64,000 nt of DNA from Odobenus rosmarus divergens. Its lineage: Eukaryota; Chordata; Mammalia; Carnivora; Odobenidae. The stretch covers positions 273,370 through 337,369 of the forward strand of contig NW_004452178.1 of assembly GCF_000321225.1 (NCBI RefSeq). Direction: 5' to 3'. This document shows positions 12,871-25,289 of the stretch, piece by piece. Every line of letters begins with the position of its first letter. Position 1 is the stretch's first letter. The notes under the pieces were generated by a model. That model was not told the origin of the DNA. It saw only the letters and a list, made by a program, of their open reading frames with translations, and searched no databases. The translations under genes were made by a program, and so were the position numbers.

Positions 12871-14599
12871 GGATATACAATGACCTTATCTAAAGCAGGG
12901 AGGACAAATCGATTTCAACTTAAGTAACACATCTAGTCACATCTGTAATGCTTAGAAGGAGTTTGGGACCATATCCATGTTGAGCAGGAAAGAGTGCTAT
13001 GGTTGATTAGTGATGTCTGTCATGAGAGCCAAGTATAGGAGTGGGGCATATAAATGGCATCCCTGATATAAGGTATTATTTATTATTTAACCATCTTGGG
13101 TGGCATCTCCTTCTTCTAGGAAGCCTTGACTGATTGAACCTAACCAGTCTATATCCTTATTCTGATGGAGACGTCAGCTTTGTGTGTTTACTCAGTCAGT
13201 GAGAAGTTATTTGAATAAAAATATCAATCATAAGTGTAAAGAGCAGCATTCATCATTGTTCATTCTTCAAAAGCAGATAGTCTATGGTAAAGCCACTCAG
13301 ATCAAAGACATCCAGCAAAACTCTTCTCTTAAAATGAGAAAAACATCTTAATACTTGCATCTGTGTTTTCATTTTGTTTTGTTTGTTGTTATTTATAGTC
13401 AGAGGGCAACATCTGACACTGTTTTCCTTTTTCACAATCAATGTGACTATTTGATTTAAAAGAAGGATTCAGTGTAGGAGAGAAAAGATGCTAGAGAAGT
13501 AAAGAAGGAAGTTTCAAATTAAAGAAGAATGGAGTGGGAATTATAAGGAAATGCAGATCAAAGTGATAGGGCTGAGGGGCAAAGAAGGGACAAAAAAAAT
13601 GGCTGATAAGAGCAAAAAGACGAAAGACAGGGTGAAGAGCAGTTAGAAGGAAGGAAGTCAGAGAAAAATATGTTTTCATTTATGCTACTCCGGAAGGATA
13701 CTTTAAAACATGATGTCACTTCCATGTCACTATAGCAAAGATATTTCATAAAACAGAGCTGGATTTCTTTTTTCCATCAGGACCAGATTATTGCCCCCTA
13801 CAGATTTGATTTTTCTTTTTTTTTAGCATAAGTTTTACAGAGAAATGCTGAAATGATTTACTTTCAAAAAAATTATGGCTTACTTAGGACACCCTTAAGA
13901 ACATTCCTAAAATCAAGATAATCTAATCTTACTTTCACTTTGTGTATCCTATAAAGCTATTTAATTCTGATTTTAAATTCTCTGAAATATCTGTATCATA
14001 TAAAGGGGAAATCACTGCCAAACCTGATCTCACACTTTTAAGAATAATAAGTCTTTTCTTTTTTATGAACGTCCAAGCAATAATGACGTTCTCAACACAG
14101 AAGAAATTTCACTTTAAAATGTAACTTCCCTTCATAAATTTGCAAATCCAAACATAACACTTTGGATCCTATTAGAAATACAAAAGAGGTTTACAGTTAT
14201 TTTTATTTTTATTTCTACTTGACTATCTCAGTAAATTGGAATTGGGGGATTTCCTTGAACTACAAAATTTTCTTAGAGAAGTATAGATACGTGTTTCCCT
14301 TGTAGCAAAGAATGAATCCCTACCATGCTTTGTGTGTTACAACCCCCACATGGATCCCTTCCAGGCTCTGTGCATATGCGTATGTCTGCACACACCCAGT
14401 TCAGTTGTATGTGAGCCTCTGAGTTCCGCGCCCCCCCAGCCTCGCCTCCCAGGATGTGACCCATTACAAAGCACAGTTCCTTAGAGCATCTTACAGCCAA
14501 CTCTCACCTCAACTAATGATAGGTTTTGCTGGATTGATTCATTTCCCAGGAGTGGGATCTGATATAATGCATGATATGGACTATATAATAGGCCTATAA
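12871..14599. other. No gene; purine-rich tract inside
   Basis: Unassigned sequence. 13460-13672 is strikingly purine-rich on the plus strand. A C8 run lies at 14431-14438. Short antisense frames at 13491-13749 are the pyrimidine complement of the purine tract. Confidence 0.4.
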
Positions 14600-14965
14600 A
14601 CATTTACATGAACATATGACCTGTTAAACAATGCAAATGTTCATAGTAAGTGAAAGCCTAAGGAAATTAATGTATAGCCATTAACTGGAATACTATGCAG
14701 CCATTATAGACCATATTCAAGTATTTTTAAAGATATAATTGAAAAATCAGGATTCAAAATGGTATATACAGCATAATTAGTATAATTATACACACAGAGT
14801 GGGGCAAATAAAATTAATCATTATAAAAGGACCAAAAGGAAATAATACTATGACTGTGACTGAGTGGCTAGATTATAAGTGATTGTTTTCCTTCTATGTT
14901 TCCATTTCTTTTCAACATTTACTTTAAAGAGGTTATGCAATTTTAATAGTATGCTTTTATTTTAA
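14600..14965 (+). mobile_element. L1/HAL1 3' end
   Basis: Contains the block order of an old L1 3' end: 'tggaatactatgcagccatt', 'aaaatcaggattcaaaatgg', 'tatatacagcataattag', 'aaaggaccaaaaggaaa', then a T-rich 'tttccatttcttttcaac' segment. Several small deletions. Confidence 0.7.
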
Positions 14966-14994
14966 AATATGTAACAAGACCAGGTTTTTTTAAA

Positions 14995-15360
14995 ATTTCT
15001 AAGTGAACATTTTTAAATTTTTATTTAAGTTCAATTTAATTAACATATAGTGTATTATTAGTTTCAGAGGTAGAATTTAGTAATTCATCAGTTGCATATA
15101 ACAGCCGGTGCTTATTACTTCAAGTGCCCTCCTTAATGCCCATCACCCAGTTACCCCATCCCCCTTCCCACCTCGCCTCCAGCAACCCTCAATTTGTTCT
15201 CTATTGTTAAGAGTCTCTTATGGTTTGCCTCCCTCTCTGTTTTTATCTTATTTTATTTTTCCTTCCTTCCCCTATGTTCATCTGTTTCTTAAATTCCAAC
15301 ATATGAGCAAAATCATATGGTATTTGTCTTTCTCTGACTTATTTCATTTAGACATGTTTT
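14995..15360 (-). mobile_element. L1 fragment, antisense
   Basis: The plus strand is the complement of a carnivore L1 3' region: 'taacatatagtgtattatta', 'cttattacttcaagtgccct', 'ccttaatgcccatcaccca', 'caatttgttctct', 'atgagcaaaatcatatgg', 'cttatttcatttaga'. The 105-codon plus-strand frame (15108-15425) lies over it and is antisense. Confidence 0.8.
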
Positions 15361-16589
15361 GTTTTTGTTTTCCTCCTAAATTCATCTTTTACTGTCAAAT
15401 AAGAGAGGATCAAGGCAAATTGTAACAGTGATAAAAGAAACAAGAAGTGGGCATTCCAGTTGGGAACCTGGGATGAGATATGAAAGCTGCCATAAAGAGG
15501 TCTGAAATCAACTGGGTACAGCTGCAGTTACATCATTATATGGTCAAAGTTACAAACTGGGATTAGTCCACCTAGAAATGAAAAGAGGGACAGAAGCCCA
15601 AATTTACAGCCAAAAAAATAAAAAATAAAAATAAAGGAAAGGAACAGGAGGCAAGATGCTGGCATATCATGGGATATCTCTTATAATTAATAGAATCCAT
15701 ATACTTTCTGCCTGTTTGGAGAGAACTAAGCTACCAGTCAAGACTTATGACCAAAGGGGCACTTAGTCAGCAATACAGAGTGCACAGAAGTACTCTTTCT
15801 CAGGGGTCCTGGTGGCCCAAGGATCATCCCATCAGAAATGAGGCAAACTCTTGGATGTGTTTTGAGTTCAGCTGAGCAATCATGCTGACATTCAGGAGTT
15901 TGCTACTTGCATACTTATTCTTGATGGCGATGAATTTGGTTAAGTTTTCATTTATTGTCACTACATTTTTGGCCATATGCTACATGACTTCCAATATTCC
16001 ATTTTCTGCATATCCAGTAAAACTGCTGCTTTAAGTTCCATTTTCCTTAGCCTGGAATCATCTGGGACAGGCAGGAAGCAGCCATTGCCTCCTTAGAAGG
16101 GTGATAGTGCATCATTTTGTAGTCAGTGAGAGTCAGCTCCATCAAATATGGGAGTCAGCACCATATCCTGCCCTCACCTCCTCAAGTACACACATCTGTC
16201 AGCAGGGCCTTGCTACAAATACTAAGGGATGCGAGTCATAGTACACACCTGAATCTTATCTCAGCCACCCATCATGTGGTGGAAAGCATGACTGCTGTCA
16301 GTCCTCATTCAGCCTGCCTTTCCACTCAATCCAGCCGAGGTGTGAGGCAACCTCCAGATCAGAATAGAAGGAAGAGAGCAAAGGGCAATTGAACCAAGGT
16401 AAACAATTGCAAAGCACAAAAGTTATTTCAATTGTAACCAACCCTTGTGCTTTTTCTTTCTTTTTTTTTTTTAAATAACATGGGTGTGAAGGAAGTTAAT
16501 TTCCACGTATTGAGTGGTATGGTGAAACATAATATTAACCTATTAGCTCATTCCATCAATTTCTAATTCAATATCATTCTCTGAGGGAC
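15361..16589. other. No recognisable feature
   Basis: Unassigned. The 88-codon frame at 16126-16392 lacks motifs or splice context that would support it. An A/T-rich string occurs at 15613-15640. Confidence 0.4.
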
Positions 16590-16632
16590 TCCTTTGGTCC
16601 AAGCACCCTCTCAGGCACCGAGATTGCAACAG

Positions 16633-16675
<43 letters not shown>

Positions 16676-16990
16676 ACTTGTGCAGTTTATAGTCTTGGTT
16701 GGGAAAGCTGAATTTTAATAGGAAAAAAAAATCATGAACTAGATAACTAGATAGTTTCAGGTATTGGTAAGGGTATGAAGACAATAATAGGATGACGTGA
16801 CCAGGAGGTCTACTTCAGACAGTCAGGAGAGGACTGTTTGAAGAGGTACTATCTGAGCTGAGTCATAAAGATACTAAAACTGGCAAAGACCTGGAAGGAT
16901 GGTATATCTTCAGAGGATGATCTCACATAAAGACAGGACCTGCAGAATGCAACACCTTCCGTGAAAGGAGATAAGCTAGGGAAAAAGTTT
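16590..16990 (-). mobile_element. L2 3' region, antisense, with expanded tetranucleotide
   Basis: The plus strand reads as the complement of L2: 'ctcaggcaccgagattgcaa', 'cagtaaataaa', 'acttgtgcagtttatagtct', 'gaggactgtttgaag', 'gctgagtcataaa' and 'gacctggaaggatgg'. The tetranucleotide array inside it appears to have expanded from the L2 'aataaa' region. Confidence 0.65.
16633..16676. repeat. (TAAA)11 microsatellite
   Basis: Eleven uninterrupted TAAA units, 44 bp; pure enough to be length-polymorphic. Confidence 0.97.
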
Positions 16991-17179
16991 CTGTTGAAGG
17001 AGACAATGAAGACATGGTGTTCCATCTTCGCTCTGGGTGGAGGGATGGGACAGGTAGAAATGGTTCCCTGAGAATTTATATTTATGAGTCTGATTCACAT
17101 GGGTTACAGCCAGAATTTACACTGTTCACATGGGTCGGAGGTGGGGGGATGTGGAGCTTAAAAATTAGTTTAGAATGAG

Positions 17180-17530
17180 AATTTATTTATCATAAACAAA
17201 TGAAAAGCATCTTAAAGTTGGTCCCCCCAAAAAATTCCCACAAAGTATCTTCCATAAAACATACTCACAATATCAAAAAAGGAGAAACAGACACAGAAAG
17301 ACTGTAAACATTAGAATTATCAAATGCATGCCCTAAAATAATTATGCTCAATACAGTTACATAAATAAAATTATCTATTTAAAGTATAACAAAGAGGAGC
17401 CTATGAATGAGATATACTTGGAAAAGAATTAGAGTTTATAGAAAAAAATCAAAATAATTTCTAAAAATGACATTAAAAAGTCAACCAATAGTTTAACCAG
17501 GAGATGAGGCACAACTGGGAAAATGTGTAA
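17180..17530 (+). mobile_element. L1/HAL1 ORF1-region fragment
   Basis: A-rich sense strand with the blocks 'gactgtaaacattagaatta', 'ggagcctatgaatgagatat', 'acttggaaaagaattagag' and 'gtttaaccaggagatgaggc', in the order of the ORF1 region of old L1/HAL1 elements. No open frame survives. The fragment at 46510-47180 is of the same type and continues further 3'. Confidence 0.55.
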
Positions 17531-17689
17531 AATACTTTGTTGGACCAATATAAAGCACTGATAAAGTTAGGGGTTGGTAGATTTATGAATATAAAGCTGG
17601 CTGCCCCTGATTACTGCCAATGGGATGTTGGAGAAGAGAGAGGTGAGCTTATCAAGCATACTCTCAGGGCAGAAATTTTCCCTGCATCC

Positions 17690-17838
17690 TCCTTCTACTG
17701 AGAGAAGAATGTGAGCTTCAAGAGAGAAGGACCCAGTATGACTTAGTCACCAGTGGACCTGCAGCATTTGGAATAGTTCTTGGTCAGTGCTCACTACACA
17801 TTCGTTAACTGAATGAATGAATGAATGAATGATGATGT
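17690..17838 (+). mobile_element. L2 3' end with (TGAA)n
   Basis: Blocks 'tgagcttcaagagag', 'aatagttcttggtcagtgct' and 'cattcgttaactgaatgaat' match an L2 terminus, ending in the characteristic TGAA repeats (17810-17832). Confidence 0.65.
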
Positions 17839-20800
17839 ATTTAGTAAATAGTTGGTAGAAATCCTGCAATGCTATTTGGAGATTTTAGTCTAATTCGGGG
17901 ACTACACATCTCTAAAATATCTAGAGAAAAAACAAAAATTTCATACCATTAGAAAACATTTTTGTGCCAATGCCAAATGCCCAGATGTTGCTATCTAAAG
18001 AATTTGGATTTCTGTACATCATTGGCAGGTTATAGTGGTCTCTTTTATCATCCTCTTATTTGGTCATGTTGAAAAAACCTGAGCAATACTCCAACAGTCC
18101 CTGTTCCATCCCCCACCTCCTGCACATTTTGAGATACTGAATTTAAAACATTTAAATGCCATCCAATGGGGCGCCGATGTAGTCTTCAGAATTTCAAACC
18201 TCTTTATCAGTTCTCACGGATTATTCCGCACTTGTCTTTAATGCAGCATATCAGTTGAGGAAGTGGAAGGGGAAAAACATGAGTAAATAATTTTCACTTC
18301 TGAATCTCTTCCAGTCTGTGCCACATTGCATATCATAAGTGTATTCTCCTCTGGCCATGGTGACTTTTTTTCTGGCTCTCAAGCGGATGTGATTTCATCA
18401 GTACAAAATCAGGTGAAAACCCAGCCATTTCATCTCCAAGACAATCTATAAGTCTGCATATATGATGCCATTCCTTCAAGATCAGCTTCAAATTGGGCAC
18501 TTCATCTGCAAGGCCATTTACGGTCCTGAAAGGGAACAAAATGGTGGCTTTATGACTATGTCTCACTGGGATCTCAATGCCGCTTTTTTTAAGCAGGGTT
18601 GTTTTTGTTCACAGGGATGGAATAGATTTCCTAAAATGGATGGAGTCTTAGCAAAACAGGATAATGAGTAGGCTCTGCCAATCTGCTATAATCTTTATAC
18701 CCTGAAAGCCTAATTGAACTATAAAACTCAGAGTAATAACCACAAGTTATATATGAATGACAAGCTTGTAACTAAATTACTAAAAGGTTAATATTGCTAT
18801 AATCTTTCATCCCCAGCTATAAGGTCCTATGCAAGAGCCTACACAATTTTTCACTCTTTTCTAGGCACTACGGGTAGAAGAAAACTATTTCCTACATAGA
18901 AAGTTTTGGAAGGAAGAACAGGTGTTCTAAAGTTCAAGTGCTAGTTCTCCAAAAACCTCTGAGATTGAGATCAATTCCTGCAGAACATTTACTAAATTCT
19001 AATCCCTGGCAAATCTACAGCTTCACATAGTTTGAAGTTTGATTGCAAGTGAAAGGAAGCCTCAGTTCATTTGTATCCAGTTCAGAGACATTTTTAACAA
19101 CAGTTATCATCACAAACCCTATGTAGACAAGCGCTTGACAGAACCAACATGTGCAGCTTTTCTGCAGCCACAGACATCAGAAATGCCTGCAGCCACTGGG
19201 GTGAAATAGCCCCTCTTGAAAGAGACAAATAAGTGGTGTGGGGCAATCTCTTATCCAGGTTCCCAGTATTAGATTACAAAGCAAATAAGAAACCTAGTTT
19301 GCAAGCTAAATTTCTAAGCATCTCTCATAGCTGTATGACATAAAGTTCCATCATATGTTATAAGAATGTGCCATTTGAGATATTAATGACCTCATTACTG
19401 CATGCAAAGGGACGAGTACACATTGGAGGTGAGTTGCCCAGGAAAGTAGAAACATGCTCTATTTCTGATTGCACTTACGCTTGTACTGCAGCAAGTTCTT
19501 GAGATAAATGACTTGAAAGATTTGAAAATTGCTTGGATGCTATAGATATTGGTCCTGAGAACACAGGGAAAGGTTTATTATGACACTCTACTGGGCCTAA
19601 AATAATGCTAGAAAGACATACAAGTATGTATGAGATGCATAAATGTGCATTAAAAGAACACTTTTATGTAAATCTGAATATCAACCATGAGAAATGTTGA
19701 GTCCCAAGTTTGCCAGAAAATAAGTTATTATAGACAAAGGAGAATATACTAGTAGGTTGTACAGCATGGTAGAGATACACAAATTTTCTACAAATACCTT
19801 TAACCATGAGTTATTTCTATCTCTGGCACCTCCTCAACCAATGTGATCTGTCCCACTGGAATTGATACAGTGTTCTAAAATTCCTTAAACCTACATCAGC
19901 ACCCTGGAGGTTGGATGGATTAAGATTCATTTTCTTAAGGTGTATAGAGTGCTTAGGGAAAGTGGAAGAGAGGACATGGCTTGGGATTTGGCCGTATGAC
20001 ATTAAAGGGAAATAATAGGGGAAAAAGGAGGAAATTCTGTCAATTTTCTATGTATTTGATACATTCTAGAAACCCTAAAGCTCTAGACATTTAGACATTT
20101 AGAAACTTTTTTTTCATTATGAAGGCAAAAGATCCAGTCTTTAGTCTTAATGTTTTCTTCCTCCCCCCGCCCGGCTATTTTGGGGAGGCATAAACCCAGA
20201 GTTAAATTAAAGACTTGACTTACATTTCAAAAATCATAGACAAAGAATTTGAAATTATTTTTCTCCACATTAAAAATCATGGCTAGGATCTAAACTCGCA
20301 GAAGTGAGTGACTTCACTTTTAGTATATTCTTCACCTCTGAAGAGAAAAAGAAACTATTTTCGCATCATCTATAGTTTTATGCTTGAAACAGCACCTAAG
20401 GTATATTCATGAACCAGACAAGGCCTTATTACTGTTATACAATTCCATTTTGGCATCTACTCAGCCATGAAAGCAATTTCATTTTTATGCGAAATATGCC
20501 AGATGGCATATGCACTGCATGGTTAAAACAAACACGCAGAACTCAGTTCTTCTGCAAGCACTTTCCTGGAGGGAACATGTGATCATGTGGTTATATTATC
20601 TGCATGTGGTACTTGAAGAGTAACCAAAGTCCTATGTTGGAAGATGCTTTTGTTGGTGTTTTGTTTGTTTATTTGTTTTGGCAAGGGAGGAGTACAGCTG
20701 GGGGAGTTACTGAGAATCACCCTGCTAATAACTGAACTGCCAAGTGGTGGTGATGTGTAGCCCAAGCAGAGCTTCTAAAGAACTCAGATTGCTATTTAAA

Positions 20801-21089
20801 AAAAAAAAAAAATTCCTATAGGAGCTAATGCAGGTAGAATGGGGTGAGAAAAAATACATTGGATTGTCTCTGGATGGAGAATGAAGTCTCTTGATAATTC
20901 AGTTAAACCACATAAGATTTAAGAGCTGGAAGAATTATTCTAATATAATTATTGCAAAAACAGGAGAGATTCAAAAGTAATTTCCTTCAAAGAAACTAAG
21001 TGTCAATATTATCTTTATAAGCAGGAACAACATTAATAGTATGAAGGCTACATATGTATGTGAGACAAATACACCCTGTATGTAATAAA
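17839..21089. other. 3.2-kb repeat-poor block
   Basis: I recognise no interspersed repeat here. It contains a candidate minus-strand exon at 18333-18525 (see findings): the minus strand shows a pyrimidine-rich run ending in CAG, followed by an open frame of about 64 codons to a TGA. No flanking exon is identified. Other short frames (18462-18671, 19817-20002, 20583-20765) look random. Confidence 0.45.
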
Positions 21090-21215
21090 ATTCAATTAAA
21101 GTGAACAAACATTGACCACCTGCTACCTTCCTAGCATTGTACCAGGTGAAATGGGAGATACATGACCTCAATTCACTTATAATCTTAGAGGAAACAAGTT
21201 TCAAATGCATAAAGC
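21090..21215 (-). mobile_element. L2 3' end, antisense, degraded
   Basis: Plus-strand blocks 'acaaacattgaccacctgct', 'ctagcattgtaccaggtg', 'gggagatacatgacctcaat' and 'cttataatcttagagg' follow the complement of the L2 3' end. Confidence 0.55.
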
Positions 21216-22969
21216 AGAACTAAAATTGAATACTATATTGCCTAATATGCACTAATGAGGGGTAATCTTGGTGGCTCCAACCCAGTAAGTTGCTACAAGT
21301 CCTTACGGGGATTTGAGGTAAGCCTTACCACTCTCAATATCAGCCCCTTTTGCCAAACCTTGAATAAGGTCAGAGGAGATCTAGTTTTCGTCCTTAGATC
21401 AAACGTTGTCACCCTCACTTGTAGCTGAACTTGGAGCTTACCTGTTCTAAATCCATGTCCAATCTGCCCACCTCTCCGCCCGTTTACTAACAACCCAGGT
21501 CGTACTTGTGCCTTCCCAGTTACACATTCCCTGTAGAGGAATACTATTTCAAATTGCCAAGAGCCATTTCCACGCTGGCAACAACAGGATTCAGATCCCA
21601 CCCTATGAGTAAGGAAATGAGGGACCCATGAGGGCAACTGGAGCTTGAAAGAACTGGAAAAAGGAACCATCGATACGAAAAGTGGGAACAAAATTAAGAG
21701 GATATGATGGCTGAAAACCAACCTCACTCATGTCACCCGGGCAGGCCTTCTGCCCCGCCCTACAGAGCAGAGCTTACTGAGTAACCACGAGTGAGGAAAC
21801 GTCTTAGACACAGAACCACCTGGCGGCAAAGGACCTTGGAGATGATGATATTTTGATTTTCAACAGTCAAGAGTAACTCACTCAAGGACATGACCGTGAG
21901 TCCCAGGTGCTCTCCGCAGTGTCCTAGAAGGCTTCCTGGGACAAACCAGTGCTGCAGGCTGTGGGTGATACCTTTCCTGAGGGAGTGAAGAAAGAAAGAG
22001 GCGAATCTGGCAGCTCTGCTAAAGAGTCAGTTCTTATTTTTTCTTTTCTTTCTGGCTTTTTCTTAATCCCACAGTTGGTACATATACCATTAATTTTGGT
22101 ACATATTCTCAGTCACATAGTTGGTACATATATACTGTCTCATTTTCTAACCTGATACATGTGAACATCTCCCAGTCTAGCTAATAACATTTCAACAGAG
22201 CCAGGATGAGAATGAGATGAAAGAGGCAACTTGCACAATCCTGAGACTGAGTGTTTCCTTACGTTTTAGTATGTTAAAGGATTTCAAACCCAAAATAATC
22301 ACAGCATCTCAGGCAGACTTATTTTAGACATATTTCAAACATCAGTCTCTTGCCCATGGGTTTTAAATTTAATTTGAAACAATTTTGCTGTCTAAATTAT
22401 GCGAGTAATAATTGCCTTGAAAAGAGAAAAACTGCTCCATACTATTTGCCATACGACCAATGAAAGAGAGAATAAGTAAGCAGGACAACTGGCGAGAAGG
22501 GCACATCTCACGTGTGATCATTTGCTAGAACATGAAGCTTTGGAGCTTTGGAAATACAGATGAGATTAGAATGTGGCTTCTCTTTTGCATAAGTACTCCT
22601 ATTTGAATTAGGGCACTTAACTCTATCAGCACCAAGGGCTGAACTGATCAGTAAGATCCCTCTCATGTTGTTATGAAATGATGCTCTGGCTGAGACTACT
22701 GGGGCTCATGCTTTGCAAAGTAGAGTGAGCACAAACCATCCAATGGACAATTGTGAGTCTCAAGAGCCTGAATACGGATAACAAGAAATCAGAGAAGATA
22801 GTGACAGTATTGAAACCCTAAGGCAAACCCAAACCAGCTTAAACACCAAAGGGAAGTTGGTTGGTGCAGGGACTCCCAATTTACAGTTGAGTCATCGAAA
22901 AGCAGGAAGGTTAGGGATGGATTTGGGCCTCAGGAACAGCTAAGGCTATGACCAGAGTGATGAATGCCT
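21216..22969. other. No gene; one 144-codon frame of doubtful meaning
   Basis: 21293-21727 is open on the minus strand for 144 codons and begins with a hydrophobic run (LVFSHHILLILFPLFVSMV), but I see no domain, no splice context and no conserved motif. The area around 21400-21900 is somewhat richer in GC and CpG than its neighbours. A triple repeat of TTGGTACATAT lies at 22075-22131. Confidence 0.35.
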
Positions 22970-23053
22970 CACTCTCACTCTCAATCTCCTTCTCCCTCTC
23001 TGTCTCTCTCTCTCTCCCCGCCTCCCCTTCCTCTCTTTCTCTTTCTCTCTTCT
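22970..23053. repeat. (CT)n-rich pyrimidine tract
   Basis: About 80 bp of nearly uninterrupted C/T on the plus strand with CTCTCT cores. It creates the low-complexity Ser/Leu-rich frames (22948-23173) and the Arg/Glu-rich frame on the other strand (22981-23271). Confidence 0.9.
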
Positions 23054-24010
23054 ATTTGTGTCTTTCCCATATTGGATTCCTTCTCTCCCACTGCAGCCCC
23101 CTTCTTTCTCCAAATATCAAGAAATTTGACCTGGAGAAAAGGGTCATGTGAGAAAAGGGCAGCCCTGACATAGCCACACAGTAACCTCCCAGAGAAGAGA
23201 GGGGGTAAGGAAGGATGTTGCTGGAGAGACAATTCCATAGATGTCTTTTTAGCATTCATTCTAAATGTCACCTTGTGCCAAAGACCACTTTACAACCTTT
23301 AAAGAAGAAGAACCCCAACAGATGTGTGCTAAAGACTAAGCATTTCCTTATTTTATGTAACTTAAAAGACGGGAAAGAAGGAGGGCATGGGAACTGCTTT
23401 TAGAGACAACACAATACACATATTTATATGGCCTATCTTTCCTGTGTTGGGGACACTGACTTTATCTTGTCAAGAGGGAAAAATAGGGACAGGGAAAGTT
23501 GGGTCACTGATCTCTTCTTGGTCACACCAGTCAGAGAATCACCATCCATGTCTCCAATAGCCAGTACCTGAGTCAGCATTTGAGGCAGTCTTGGGTTGCG
23601 GTGGCTGTGTTGTTTCATTCTGAGGAGTGACAGAGCAGAAGAGGCCTGCTGCTGTGAATCTCAACATTAAGGAAATTTTCTAGACCAGTGCTCAGCAGAT
23701 AATTCTCCTTACCTTCATGGGAAGAAATTTCCTGCCCTACAGGAGTTTGTATCAGTCAGCTGTTCTCTGAAAAGATGAAAGAGAAAAGTTGACCCTGCTT
23801 TCCTGATGGTAATAATAGTAGCAATAATGATAAAATAGCCATAACAACATCAACAACTACTATTTTAACTTTTAAATAAAAACAGCTAACATTTATTTAT
23901 AGTTTGCAGTACACAGGTACAGCTCTGGAAGTTGTTCGTGCATATAACCACTCCACTTTTATTACAAACTAATGATGAGAATCCGGTTGCCAAATAAGGT
24001 ATATATTCTT
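23054..24010. other. No recognisable gene
   Basis: Unassigned sequence; a weak MIR-like piece around 23880-23960 ('cagctaacatttatttatag') on the minus strand is too degraded for a separate entry. Confidence 0.35.
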
Positions 24011-24028
24011 AAGACGCTTAAAACCTAG

Positions 24029-24233
24029 GGCGCCTGGGTGGCTCAGTTGGTTAAGCAACTGCCTTCGGCTCAGGTCATGATCCTGGAGTCCCGGGATCGA
24101 GTCCCACATCGGGCTCCCTGCTCGGCGGGGAGTCTGCTCCCTCTGACCCTCCCCCCTCTCATGCTCTCTCTCTCTCATTCTCTCTCTCTCAAATAAATAA
24201 AATCTTTAAAAAAATAAATAAATTTAAAAAAAA
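24029..24233 (+). mobile_element. CAN-SINE (younger subfamily)
   Basis: Near-consensus: head GGGCGCCTGGGTGGCTCAGT, 'gactgccttcggctc'-type middle, GGGATCGAGTCCC B-box region, CT tract and AATAAAATCTTTAAA tail. A perfect 18-bp target duplication, aagacgcttaaaacctag, occupies 24011-24028 and 24234-24251. Confidence 0.98.
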
Positions 24234-24251
24234 AAGACGCTTAAAACCTAG

Positions 24252-25289
24252 CAAAGCACAATTACTAAAATTCAATCTACCAATTAACACAATGGTTAGG
24301 CATGTGATCGTTGTTTAAAATCCAGTGATTAGCCAAATGAGACTCCCTACATTAAGCCACCACGCCCAGAAACTCTGTTGCCAAATGTTGTCAAAGAAAA
24401 GAAGGAAAAGTATTTCTTTGCTCTCTCAGATACTGTAGGGATTTCCTGTGTGGTCACGATATTTGAGTGGTACAACCTGTTTTCTGAACAAATTCATCAG
24501 TTTGGTCATGAGGTATTCTTAACAAATGGACCAGTCTGTAGCTAAGAACACATAAAAAGAAAAAAAAAAAAAAAACTTCTAAGAGTTAATCGCATCTCTA
24601 CAGAATCTATTGTTTTGTAAAGAGAGTGAGCTCTGCTTGTATTCCTTTTCGAATTTTGAAAATGGGTCTTGCCCTTTTGGCTCCTTTATGGATTGAAAAT
24701 GTTAATTCAATAATATTTATTTTGCACCCATAAGGACCTATCCCTTCAATGACTCGACAAAATAAATGCTTCAGTTAAATTTGACTATGCTTTGCCGGTA
24801 GCTCTTAAGATATTTTCCCCCCTGAATTAATGAAACATACAAAATTCAGATGGTAGCATATGGTGTCTTCCATGGGAACATTTCATTTAAATTACTGAGA
24901 ATTCTGCAATCTGATTCCACTTTAATAAACACACAAAAAGTACTTCTTATATTATAAATGTCTAACTAGCCAGATTAAGTATTTTCATATGCTTTGCTGA
25001 TTTTTCCAGTACCCTCAGGAGTTATAATCAATGTTTTATGTATAATCAAAGGATATGTGCAAGCTATTTATCAACTATTAAGCCCCTGCTTAAATATTTC
25101 TAAAATATCAAGGGGAGTGGCCATCTACATGAAACTATAGCAAACAGCCCAACCTGACATTTAATACATTCCAGTGCCCCTGCACATCCACAGAACTTAT
25201 TAATCAAACAATCCATTAAATCATTATCCCCTAAATTTCAAAATTGACCTACACATGGGAAACAGGGGAATATAAATTATTTAAAAAAA
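24252..25289. other. No recognisable feature
   Basis: AT-rich unassigned sequence with an A-rich run at 24555-24577. Confidence 0.4.

Noticed and set aside
15108..15425. 105-codon frame
   Set aside because: Antisense to an L1 fragment.
18168..18178. 'ggggcgccgatg' as a CAN-SINE head
   Set aside because: Only the first seven bases match; no head, B box, CT tract or tail follows.
22948..23271. Low-complexity Ser/Leu-rich and Arg/Glu-rich frames
   Set aside because: Generated by the (CT)n tract on either strand.
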